DNA from: an uncultured Oscillospiraceae bacterium | Lineage (GTDB): Bacteria; Bacillota; Clostridia; Oscillospirales; Ruminococcaceae | DNA: 20,950 nt | Assembly: GCA_910587135.1 (NCBI GenBank) | Contig: CAJULF010000008.1 | Coordinates: 63,199-84,148, forward strand | Direction: 5' to 3' | Part shown: positions 14,123 to 20,950 of the stretch, piece after piece | Layout: each line of letters begins with the position of its first letter | Numbering within the stretch: position 1 is the first letter of the stretch | Program-made: the position numbers and the translations under genes | Notes under the pieces: generated by a model | Databases searched by the model: none | What the model saw: only the letters and a program-made list of their open reading frames with translations | What the model was told of the DNA's origin: nothing

Positions 14123-17100
14123 ATGGATAATTACAGAGTTCAGGAGCCATTTGAAAAAGACGGTCTGTACGACCCGCGGTTCGAGCACGAAAACTGCGGT
14201 ATCGGAGCTGTCGTCAATATCGGCGGCAGAGCCGACGTCAAGGTTGTCGACAACGCGCTAAAAATCGTGGAAACACTGGAGCACAGAGCGGGTAAGGACG
14301 CGGAGGGCAAAACCGGCGACGGTGTGGGAATCTTACTGCAGATATCTCATGATTTTTTTAAAAAGGAAACCGAAAAATGCGGCATTAAGGTCGGCGACAG
14401 CAGGGAATACGGCATTGCGATGTTCTTTTTCCCGCAGAGTAAGGAAAAGGCAGACCGCGCGATGGCTTCCTTCGAGAAGGTACTGGAGGATGAGAAGCTG
14501 GAGTTTCTCGGCTGGCGCGGGGTTCCGACCGACCCCGATGTTCTCGGCTCAAAGGCGCTGGAAAGCATGCCTACCATCATGCAGGCTTTTATCGGAAGGC
14601 CCGATGATTGCTCCGCAGGAATAGATTTTGACAGAAGATTGTATATCGCGAGAATGGTTTTTGAGAAGCGGAACAAGGACACATATGTGTGTTCCTGCTC
14701 CTGCCGTACCATAGTATATAAGGGAATGTTCCTTGTCGGACAGCTCCGCAGATTTTACAAGGACCTTGCGGGCGGCGAGTATACATCCGCCATAGGGATA
14801 GTTCACTCGCGCTTCAGCACCAACACAAACCCCAGCTGGCAGCGCTCACACCCTAACCGCATAATGGTGCATAACGGTGAGATAAATACCATTACAGGCA
14901 ACGTGGACAAAATGCTTTCACGGGAGCATATCCTCAGAAGTCCGCTTATCGGTGACAGAATGAAGGATATCGTGCCGATACTTGATGTGACCGGTTCGGA
15001 TTCCGCACGGCTGGACAACACGCTTGAGTTTCTGACAATGGCGGGCGTAGACCTTCCGCTGGCAATAATCACGCTGATTCCCGAGCCGTGGCAGCACCAA
15101 TCCACAATGAGCCGCGAGAAGCGGGCGTTTTATCAGTATTACGCCACAATGATGGAACCGTGGGACGGTCCCGCTTCAATTATATTTACCGACGGCGACC
15201 GTTTGGGGGCAATCCTTGACCGCAACGGTCTGCGCCCCTCTCGCTACTATATAACTGAGGAGCAGGGGAACAGGTATCTTGTTCTCTCTTCGGAGGTCGG
15301 AGCGCTGGATATTCCGGAGGAATGCATAGTCTGCAAGGAAAGGCTGCACCCGGGCAAGCTGCTGTTGGTAGATACACAGCGCGGGGAACTGATCGGCGAT
15401 GATACCATAAAGAATTATTACAGCAAACGGCAGCCTTATGGTGAGTGGCTGGATCATAATCTCCACCCGCTGAGCGAGTATGCCAAGCCAAACAAAAAAC
15501 CGGTGCGCATTAAAGGGGAGGAGCTTCAGCGGCTTCAGAGAGCCTTCGGCTACACCTACGAATCAATAAGAAACGTTATGATACCCATGGCGCTGAACGG
15601 GGGAGAGCCGACTATGGCAATGGGCACGGATACCCCCATACCGCCGCTTTCTCAGAAAAATCCGCCGCTGTTCGATTACTTCAAGCAGATGTTCGCGCAG
15701 GTCACCAATCCGCCGATAGACGCGGTAAGGGAATCCGTGATCACGGATACCTCGGTTTATCTGGGTGCTTCGGGAAATATTCTTGAGGAAGACGAGAGGA
15801 ATTGTCTGGTATTGCAGATAAAGAATCCCGTGCTTACCAATTTTGATTTGCTGAAAATACGCTCCGCCAAGATAGACGGGCTTAAAACCGCGGAAATATC
15901 CATGCTGTACGACAAGGGAACGGTCACGCTGAAAGAAGCCATAGAGAATCTGTATAAGCAGGCGGACAAAGCTCATTCCGAGGGCGCTTCGATACTTATT
16001 CTTTCCGACAGGGGAGTGGACAAGAGCAGGCTGGCTATTCCGTCTTTGCTCGCGGTTTCGGCGCTGGAAAGCTATCTTGTAAAAACAAGAATGAGCACCG
16101 CAATGTCCATTATCGTTGAAACAGCCGAGCCAACGGAGGTACACCACTTCGCGGCGCTGCTGGGCTTCGGTGCGGGCGCGGTAAATCCTTATCTTGCGCT
16201 TGACACGCTGCACAAGCTGGTGGCGGAGCGTTCGCTTGACAAGGAATACACGGAAGCGGAGAGCGCTTATATAAAGGCTATCGTGGACGGTATCGTTAAG
16301 ATCGCATCCAAGATGGGTATTTCCACTATACAGTCCTATCAGGGCTCGGAGATATTCGAGGCGCTGGGCGTAAGCAGAAGCGTCTGCGACGAGTATTTCC
16401 CGAACGTGGTCAGCCGCGTCGGAGGTATTGATCTGGAAGATATCGAAAACCGCGTGATATCGCTGCACGACGCGGCATTCGACCCCCGCGACCTCACCGT
16501 GAACGACGCGGTGGAGAGCATAGGCACTCATAAATCGAGAAGCGGCGGCGAGGAACATATGTACAACCCGCTGACTATCCACCTTTTGCAGCAGGCAACA
16601 CGCAGGGATGATTACGGGCTGTTCAAGAAATACACCGCTGCACTGGACGATGAAACCAAAAATCTTACTTTGAGAAGCACTCTCGATTTTAAATACACGG
16701 ATAAGGCGATATCCATAGACGAGGTGGAGAGTGTTGAGAGCATTATGCGCCGCTTCAAGACAGGCGCTATGTCCTACGGCTCTATTTCGCAGGAGGCTCA
16801 TGAGTGCATGGCAACAGCCATGAACCGTATCGGCGGAAAGTCCAACAGCGGAGAGGGCGGAGAGGACCTCGAAAGAATAGTTACCGCGGGTGAAGCAGAG
16901 GATAAATGCTCCGCAATAAAGCAGGTGGCTTCGGGGCGCTTCGGCGTTACCTCTAAGTATCTCACCTCCGCAAAGGAGATACAGATCAAAATGGCGCAGG
17001 GCGCGAAGCCGGGCGAGGGAGGACACCTTCCCGCGAAAAAGGTATACCCGTGGATAGCCAAGACAAGGCACTCTACCCCCGGTGTGGCGCTTATTTCGCC

Positions 17101-18691
17101 CCCTCCCCATCACGATATCTATTCGATAGAGGATCTTGCGCAGCTTATTTACGATCTGAAAAACGCCAACAAGAACGCGCGAATATCCGTTAAACTGGTT
17201 TCGGAAGCGGGTGTGGGCACTATCGCCGCGGGCGTGGCTAAGGCGGGTGCGGGGGTCGTGCTTATTTCGGGTTATGACGGCGGCACGGGAGCGGCACCGA
17301 GCAGCTCCATTCACAACGCGGGTCTGCCGTGGGAGCTGGGTCTGGCTGAAACGCACAGAACACTTATTATGAACGGGCTGCGCTCTAAGGTCGTAATTGA
17401 AACCGACGGAAAGATGATGACGGGGCGCGATGTGGTTATCGCGGCAATGCTGGGCGCGGAGGAGTACGGCTTTGCCACCGCTCCGCTGGTAACGATGGGC
17501 TGTGTGATGATGCGGGTATGCAATCTTGATACCTGTCCCGTTGGTGTTGCCACGCAGAATCCCGAACTGAGAAAGTGCTTTAAGGGAAAGCCCGAGTATG
17601 TGATAAACTTCATGAGGTTTATCGCTATGGAAATGCGGGAATATATGGCTAAGCTGGGCATAAGAACTGTAGACGAGCTTATTGGGCGCTCCGATCTGCT
17701 GACAAAGCGGGAATACCCCGAGGGTCACAAGGCGGCTAAGATAGATATGTCGGCTATACTGGAAAACCCGTACGCGGGCAGCGCGGCGCATTTCTCCGAG
17801 GAGGAACGCTACGATTTCAAGCTGGAAGAAACCATTGACGAGAGAGTGATTATTCCCGAAATGAAAGAGGCTCTTGAAGCGGGGCAGCCCAAGACGATGG
17901 AACTTAACGTAAACAATCTCAACCGCTCACTCGGAACGCTTTTCGGCGCGGAGATCACAAGAAAATACCACAATACGCTTGACGAGGATACCTATACCAT
18001 AAAATGCAGGGGCGCAGGCGGACAGAGCTTCGGCGCGTTTATCCCCAAGGGTCTTACGATTGAGCTTGAGGGTGACGGAAACGATTATTTCGGAAAGGGT
18101 CTGTCGGGTGGAAAGCTGATAGTTTACGCACCAAAGGAAGCGCGCTATAAATCGGAGGAAAATATCATTATCGGAAACGTTGCCCTTTTCGGAGCGACGA
18201 GCGGCAAGGCGTTTATCGCGGGATTAGCGGGAGAACGCTTCTGTGTAAGAAATTCGGGCGCGACGGTGGTCGTTGAGGGTGTAGGCGAGCACGGGTGCGA
18301 GTATATGACGGGCGGCACGGCTGTTATCCTTGGCAAAACGGGGCAGAATTTCGCCGCGGGCATGAGCGGCGGAGTCGCTTATGTGCTGGACGAGGAGTTC
18401 GACCTTTACACAAAGCTGAATAAAGCGCTTGTTGGCTTCAGCAAGATCACCGAGCAGGAGGACAAAGAGGAACTGAAAGCGCTTATTGAAGAGCACACCG
18501 ATGCTACCGGTTCGTCACGCGGCAGGGAAATACTTGATAATTTCGAGGAATATCTGCCGAAATTCAAGAAAATCATTCCGCACGATTACGCAAGGATGAT
18601 GAACAGCATTAAGAAATTCAAGGCGGAAGGTCAGAGCGAGGAGCAGGCGAGAATATCCGCGTTTGCCGAAAACACAAGGGAGGGCGCATAA
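14123..18691 (+). CDS. gltB: Glutamate synthase (GOGAT) large subunit
   Basis: A 1522-residue large subunit, normal length, that makes glutamate from glutamine and 2-oxoglutarate in the cytoplasm. The N-terminal class II glutamine amidotransferase domain (about 25-430) should start at Cys25 (ENCGIG) after a short propeptide is removed; RFSTNTNPSW and HNGEINTI are typical of it. The central domain is followed by the FMN-binding synthase domain (about 830-1200) with KPGEGGHLPAKKV and SPPPHHDIYS. The 3Fe-4S cysteines are Cys1127, Cys1133 and Cys1138 (C-X5-C-X4-C). The C-terminal GXGXG beta-helix (about 1280-1480) has the repeated GG/GN turns. All key residues that I can check are present. gltD begins one base after the stop, so the pair is translated from one message under the promoter at 14037. 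Confidence 0.97.
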   Translation: MDNYRVQEPFEKDGLYDPRFEHENCGIGAVVNIGGRADVKVVDNALKIVETLEHRAGKDAEGKTGDGVGILLQISHDFFKKETEKCGIKVGDSREYGIAMFFFPQSKEKADRAMASFEKVLEDEKLEFLGWRGVPTDPDVLGSKALESMPTIMQAFIGRPDDCSAGIDFDRRLYIARMVFEKRNKDTYVCSCSCRTIVYKGMFLVGQLRRFYKDLAGGEYTSAIGIVHSRFSTNTNPSWQRSHPNRIMVHNGEINTITGNVDKMLSREHILRSPLIGDRMKDIVPILDVTGSDSARLDNTLEFLTMAGVDLPLAIITLIPEPWQHQSTMSREKRAFYQYYATMMEPWDGPASIIFTDGDRLGAILDRNGLRPSRYYITEEQGNRYLVLSSEVGALDIPEECIVCKERLHPGKLLLVDTQRGELIGDDTIKNYYSKRQPYGEWLDHNLHPLSEYAKPNKKPVRIKGEELQRLQRAFGYTYESIRNVMIPMALNGGEPTMAMGTDTPIPPLSQKNPPLFDYFKQMFAQVTNPPIDAVRESVITDTSVYLGASGNILEEDERNCLVLQIKNPVLTNFDLLKIRSAKIDGLKTAEISMLYDKGTVTLKEAIENLYKQADKAHSEGASILILSDRGVDKSRLAIPSLLAVSALESYLVKTRMSTAMSIIVETAEPTEVHHFAALLGFGAGAVNPYLALDTLHKLVAERSLDKEYTEAESAYIKAIVDGIVKIASKMGISTIQSYQGSEIFEALGVSRSVCDEYFPNVVSRVGGIDLEDIENRVISLHDAAFDPRDLTVNDAVESIGTHKSRSGGEEHMYNPLTIHLLQQATRRDDYGLFKKYTAALDDETKNLTLRSTLDFKYTDKAISIDEVESVESIMRRFKTGAMSYGSISQEAHECMATAMNRIGGKSNSGEGGEDLERIVTAGEAEDKCSAIKQVASGRFGVTSKYLTSAKEIQIKMAQGAKPGEGGHLPAKKVYPWIAKTRHSTPGVALISPPPHHDIYSIEDLAQLIYDLKNANKNARISVKLVSEAGVGTIAAGVAKAGAGVVLISGYDGGTGAAPSSSIHNAGLPWELGLAETHRTLIMNGLRSKVVIETDGKMMTGRDVVIAAMLGAEEYGFATAPLVTMGCVMMRVCNLDTCPVGVATQNPELRKCFKGKPEYVINFMRFIAMEMREYMAKLGIRTVDELIGRSDLLTKREYPEGHKAAKIDMSAILENPYAGSAAHFSEEERYDFKLEETIDERVIIPEMKEALEAGQPKTMELNVNNLNRSLGTLFGAEITRKYHNTLDEDTYTIKCRGAGGQSFGAFIPKGLTIELEGDGNDYFGKGLSGGKLIVYAPKEARYKSEENIIIGNVALFGATSGKAFIAGLAGERFCVRNSGATVVVEGVGEHGCEYMTGGTAVILGKTGQNFAAGMSGGVAYVLDEEFDLYTKLNKALVGFSKITEQEDKEELKALIEEHTDATGSSRGREILDNFEEYLPKFKKIIPHDYARMMNSIKKFKAEGQSEEQARISAFAENTREGA

Positions 18692-18692
18692 A

Positions 18693-20183
18693 ATGGGAAA
18701 GTCAACAGGATTTATCGAATACAGCCGCAATGAGAATGAGGGACTGTCACCGCTCCAACGGATTAAGACCTATCGCGAGTTCCACACACCGCTTCCAGAG
18801 GAGGAGCGCAGAACTCAGGCGGCGCGCTGTATGGACTGCGGAGTTCCATTTTGCCAGTACGGAAAGCCTATCGAGGGCATGGCGGCGGGCTGCCCGCTCA
18901 ATAATCTCTGTCCTGAATGGAACGATCTTATTTATAACGAAAACATGAGCGGAGCGTTGGAACGCCTGCTTCTCACAAACAGCTTTCCCGAGTTTACGTC
19001 AAGAGTATGCCCCGCGCTGTGCGAGAAAGCGTGTACCTGCGGACTGAACGGTGATCCGGTTACCGTAAAGGAGAATGAGTATTCCATAATAGAACATGCC
19101 TTTGCCAACGGTCTGATTAAGCCGAAAGTTCCGTCGGTACGCACGGACAAGAGGGTAGCAGTGGTAGGCTCGGGTCCCGCGGGACTTGCGGCGGCGCAGC
19201 GGCTGAATCGCCGCGGTCATCATGTAACGGTATTTGAGCGCGAGGACAGAGCGGGCGGTCTGTTGATGTACGGGATACCCAATATGAAGTTGGAGAAATC
19301 AATCGTTGAAAGGCGCGTTCAGCTTATGAAGGACGAGGGGGTCGAATTCCGCACAGGCGTGAATGTGGGCAGGGATATCACTGCCGAGGAACTTAAGGAT
19401 CAATATGACGCGATAATTCTGTGCTGCGGTTCGGGAACTCCCAGAGATATAAAAGTTCCGGGAAGGGAAGCGCAGGGAATATATTTCGCGGTGGATTTTC
19501 TGAAATCCACGACAAGGAGTCTTTTAAGCTCCAACCTTTCCGACGGATATTACATCAGCGCCAAATACAAAAATGTTGTTGTAATAGGCGGAGGAGATAC
19601 GGGAAACGACTGTGTGGGAACGGCTATCCGCCACGGCTGCAAGTCTGTCGTTCAGCTTGAGATGATGCCGAAGCTTCCCGACGAGCGCGCCGAGAATAAT
19701 CCATGGCCCGAGTATCCTCGTGTCTGCAAAACCGATTACGGTCAGGAGGAGGCTATAGCGGTTTTCGGCAGCGATCCGAGGGTATATCAAACGACCGTCA
19801 AGCAGTTCCTTACTGACGACAGCGGTCATGTACGCGCCATTGAAACGGTACGCTTGGAGCAGGTTCGCGATGAAAAGACTGGCAGAATGAATATGGAGCA
19901 GGTTTCAGGCAGTGAGAAGGTCATTCCCGCCGATCTGGTGCTGATAGCGGCTGGATTCCTGGGTACGGAATCCTATATCACCGACGCATTCGGGGTCGAG
20001 ATAACTCCGCGCTCCAATGTGGCAACGGCTTCCCCCGATGTTTACCGCACCAATATTGAGAAGGTGTTTACCGCCGGAGATATGCACCGCGGGCAATCCT
20101 TGGTCGTCTGGGCAATCAGAGAGGGCAGGGAAGCGGCTAAGGAAGTTGACAATTACCTTATGGGTTATACTACTTTAAGATGA
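18693..20183 (+). CDS. gltD: Glutamate synthase small subunit (NADPH-dependent)
   Basis: A 496-residue small subunit that takes electrons from NADPH via FAD and passes them through iron-sulfur clusters to GltB. The N-terminal cluster-binding cysteines are Cys46, Cys49 and Cys54 (ARCMDCGVPFC), then Cys67 and Cys73 (AGCPLNNLC) and the CPALCEKACTCG group. The FAD-binding Rossmann motif is VVGSGPAGLAAAQ, the NADPH-binding motif is VVIGGGDTGNDCVG, and the C-terminal FAD site is FTAGDMHRGQSLVVWAI. The ATG at 18693 is chosen over the in-frame TTG at 18663 because GGGAGGG (18678-18684) is 8 bases upstream and the protein then starts with the usual MGKSTGFIEY. Ends before the hairpin at 20189. Confidence 0.96.
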   Translation: MGKSTGFIEYSRNENEGLSPLQRIKTYREFHTPLPEEERRTQAARCMDCGVPFCQYGKPIEGMAAGCPLNNLCPEWNDLIYNENMSGALERLLLTNSFPEFTSRVCPALCEKACTCGLNGDPVTVKENEYSIIEHAFANGLIKPKVPSVRTDKRVAVVGSGPAGLAAAQRLNRRGHHVTVFEREDRAGGLLMYGIPNMKLEKSIVERRVQLMKDEGVEFRTGVNVGRDITAEELKDQYDAIILCCGSGTPRDIKVPGREAQGIYFAVDFLKSTTRSLLSSNLSDGYYISAKYKNVVVIGGGDTGNDCVGTAIRHGCKSVVQLEMMPKLPDERAENNPWPEYPRVCKTDYGQEEAIAVFGSDPRVYQTTVKQFLTDDSGHVRAIETVRLEQVRDEKTGRMNMEQVSGSEKVIPADLVLIAAGFLGTESYITDAFGVEITPRSNVATASPDVYRTNIEKVFTAGDMHRGQSLVVWAIREGREAAKEVDNYLMGYTTLR

Positions 20184-20188
20184 TTTAT

Positions 20189-20211
20189 ACCGCCTCGTTT
20201 TTTGAGGCGGT
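20189..20211 (+). terminator. Terminator-like hairpin after gltD
   Basis: Perfect 8-bp stem ACCGCCTC (20189-20196) and GAGGCGGT (20204-20211) with a GTTTTTT loop, 5 bases after the gltD stop. There is no T-tract after it; instead TCAGTCTGTATAG follows, the junction seen beside the mobile elements. Confidence 0.6.
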
Positions 20212-20226
20212 TCAGTCTGTATAGAA
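20212..20226. repeat. Possible remnant of the hairpin-associated element end
   Basis: TCAGTCTGTATAGAAA directly after a terminator hairpin closely resembles the right end of copy C (TCAGTCTGTAGAAAAAG at 13533), also directly after a hairpin. Nothing of the outer stem or arms follows. Either a truncated element left after arrival of the IS256-type fragment or a short chance match. Confidence 0.5.
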
Positions 20227-20373
20227 ACCCCACTATCTCGAAGAAAGAGGGGTTAAAAATTAAGAGGCGACAGAAAAGTGACAGCAAAAGAAACAAAAAT
20301 GCCACTTGTGGAGGGCATATTTTTTGAGATTCATGGCAAAAACGAGTCTGAATATCAAACCGTGTAAATGGCA
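20227..20373. other. Gap holding possible terminator and leading edge of the IS fragment
   Basis: Contains an AACCCC...GGGGTT inverted repeat (about 20225-20254) and, near 20360, AAACCGTGTAAATGG; GTGTAAA is a stretch often seen in the terminal repeats of IS256-family elements. The exact left end of the insertion sequence cannot be fixed from one end alone. Confidence 0.35.
20299..20326 (+). terminator. Possible Rho-independent terminator between gltD and the transposase fragment
   Basis: ATGCC (20299-20303) pairs with GGCAT (20314-20318), with extra pairing inside, and ATTTTTTG follows at 20319-20326. May be the true transcript end for gltBD or a barrier at the edge of the IS fragment. Confidence 0.45.
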
Positions 20374-20403
20374 ATAATACCCCACAGGAAAGTGAGGTAT
20401 TAT
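20374..20403 (+). promoter_or_regulatory. Hairpin over the ribosome binding region of the transposase fragment
   Basis: A 12-bp stem with one mismatch: ATAATACCCCAC (20374-20385) with GTGAGGTATTAT (20392-20403), loop AGGAAA. It covers GAGG (20394-20397) just before the ATG at 20407. Insertion sequences often carry such hairpins so that read-through mRNA from outside is poorly translated. Confidence 0.55.
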
Positions 20404-20406
20404 AAA

Positions 20407-20913
20407 ATGAAAAGAACACACGGAATGGACGAAAGAGAAATGGAATTGGCAAGTCTGCTGATGGCAGAATGCTATACGACGGGAGACATTCAGGCGAAGC
20501 TGAAAAAGCTGTTTGCCGGAACGATCGAACAGATGCTTGAAGCCGAAATGGATGCTCACTTAGGTTATGAGAAGAACTCCGTTAAAGGGAACAATAGTGA
20601 AAACAGTCGAAACGGCTACGGGAAAAAGACGATCAGCAGCGACTACGGTGAGTGCGAAATAGCAATACCGCGCGACAGGAACAGCGAATTTGAGCCGAAA
20701 GTCATCGAAAAGCGACAGACAATAACCGACGAGATCGAACAAAGAATCAAGGCGATGTATGCTAAAGGTATGTCGCAGCGCGACATTGAGGACACGTTAA
20801 AGGATATCTACGGAACCGAGATCTCGCAGGGTCTTATCTCGCGAATAACCGACAAAATCCTACCCGAGGTCAACGAGTGGCAGAACCGACCGTTGGTGTT
20901 ATTTGACAGGTAG
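20407..20913 (+). pseudogene. IS256-family (Mutator-type) transposase, N-terminal fragment
   Basis: 168 residues, against roughly 400 for a complete IS256-family transposase. Family hallmarks are present: EAEMDAHLGYEKN, the basic NSRNGYGKKT stretch, IAIPRDRNSEFEPK, and the helix-turn-helix region KGMSQRDIEDTLKDIYG followed by SQGLISRITDK and EVNEWQNRPL. The reading then changes to VLFDR and stops, just before the position where the first catalytic Asp of the DDE domain would come, so all catalytic residues are absent. The break is at about 20897. Start ATG 20407 is taken because it has GAGG upstream and begins with the normal N-terminus; an in-frame ATG at 20368 lies inside the leader hairpin region. 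A remnant that might still bind the ends of related elements, if expressed. Confidence 0.85.
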
Positions 20914-20920
20914 AATGCGG

Positions 20921-20947
20921 AAAATAAAAAAAGCCTAAAAAAGGCTT
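20921..20947 (-). terminator. Rho-independent terminator for a minus-strand transcript entering from the right
   Basis: AAGCCT (20931-20936) pairs with AGGCTT (20942-20947), 5-base loop. On the minus strand the stem is followed by TTTTTTTATTTT, a good U-tract; on the plus strand no T-run follows. This implies a leftward gene just beyond the right edge of the window, converging on the transposase fragment. Confidence 0.7.
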
Positions 20948-20950
20948 GAA

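Noticed and set aside
15563..17791. Long open minus-strand reading (742 codons) opposite gltB
   Set aside because: It lies fully antisense to a clearly functional gltB, has no recognisable domain, and has the Arg/His/Tyr-rich composition of a shadow frame.

Overview
The window looks like chromosomal DNA of a low-to-mid GC Gram-positive anaerobe of the class Clostridia, most likely an Oscillospiraceae/Ruminococcus-type gut bacterium. The grounds are strong AGGAGG-type ribosome binding sites, near-perfect sigma-A promoters (TTGACA, 17 bp, TATAAT), a lipoprotein with a Ser/Thr/Pro-rich stalk, an MMPL exporter paired with a GLUG-repeat surface protein, and gltBD. The genus is an inference. All genes read left to right.

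Layout. 144-1603: a DUF1963/YwqG-like gene and a frameshifted DinB-like gene in one operon. 1786-2814: a CAP-domain lipoprotein with its own consensus promoter. 3513-9705: an MMPL/RND-type membrane transporter overlapping by 8 bases a 1243-residue surface protein in which a coiled coil of about 525 residues interrupts a GLUG-repeat domain. 10389-13496: a soluble FtsK/EssC-like protein with three translocase-type domains, all of which appear to lack the Walker A lysine and the Walker B acidic pair; it follows a structured leader that can pair its own ribosome binding site. 14123-20183: gltB and gltD, the two subunits of NADPH-dependent glutamate synthase. 20407-20913: the N-terminal third of an IS256-family (Mutator-type) transposase, cut off before the catalytic domain.

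The most unusual content is between the genes. The gaps after the lipoprotein, the GLUG protein and the FtsK-like gene hold four copies (two forward, two reverse, one nested in another) of a non-coding element of about 190 bp. Each copy has conserved ends and an 11-bp outer stem (AAATTTCAAAA / TTTTGAAATTT) enclosing two hairpins whose sequences differ between copies while staying paired. Three copies are flanked on both sides by the same 21-25 bp hairpin: identical at 13508/13725, one mismatch at 9843/10055, and 19 of 23 at 2820/3126. The duplicated hairpin differs from site to site, so it looks like a target duplicated on insertion, and at the intergenic sites it resembles the terminator hairpin of the gene upstream. 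A remnant of an end lies beside the gltD terminator hairpin, and a fold with the same layout opens the window. I do not recognise this element as a named family. It is the best candidate here for an undescribed system: a small mobile element that appears to target and duplicate hairpins.

The gene modules look independent: nitrogen assimilation (gltBD), envelope export (MMPL plus GLUG partner), surface lipoprotein, and an ATPase-like protein of unknown role.
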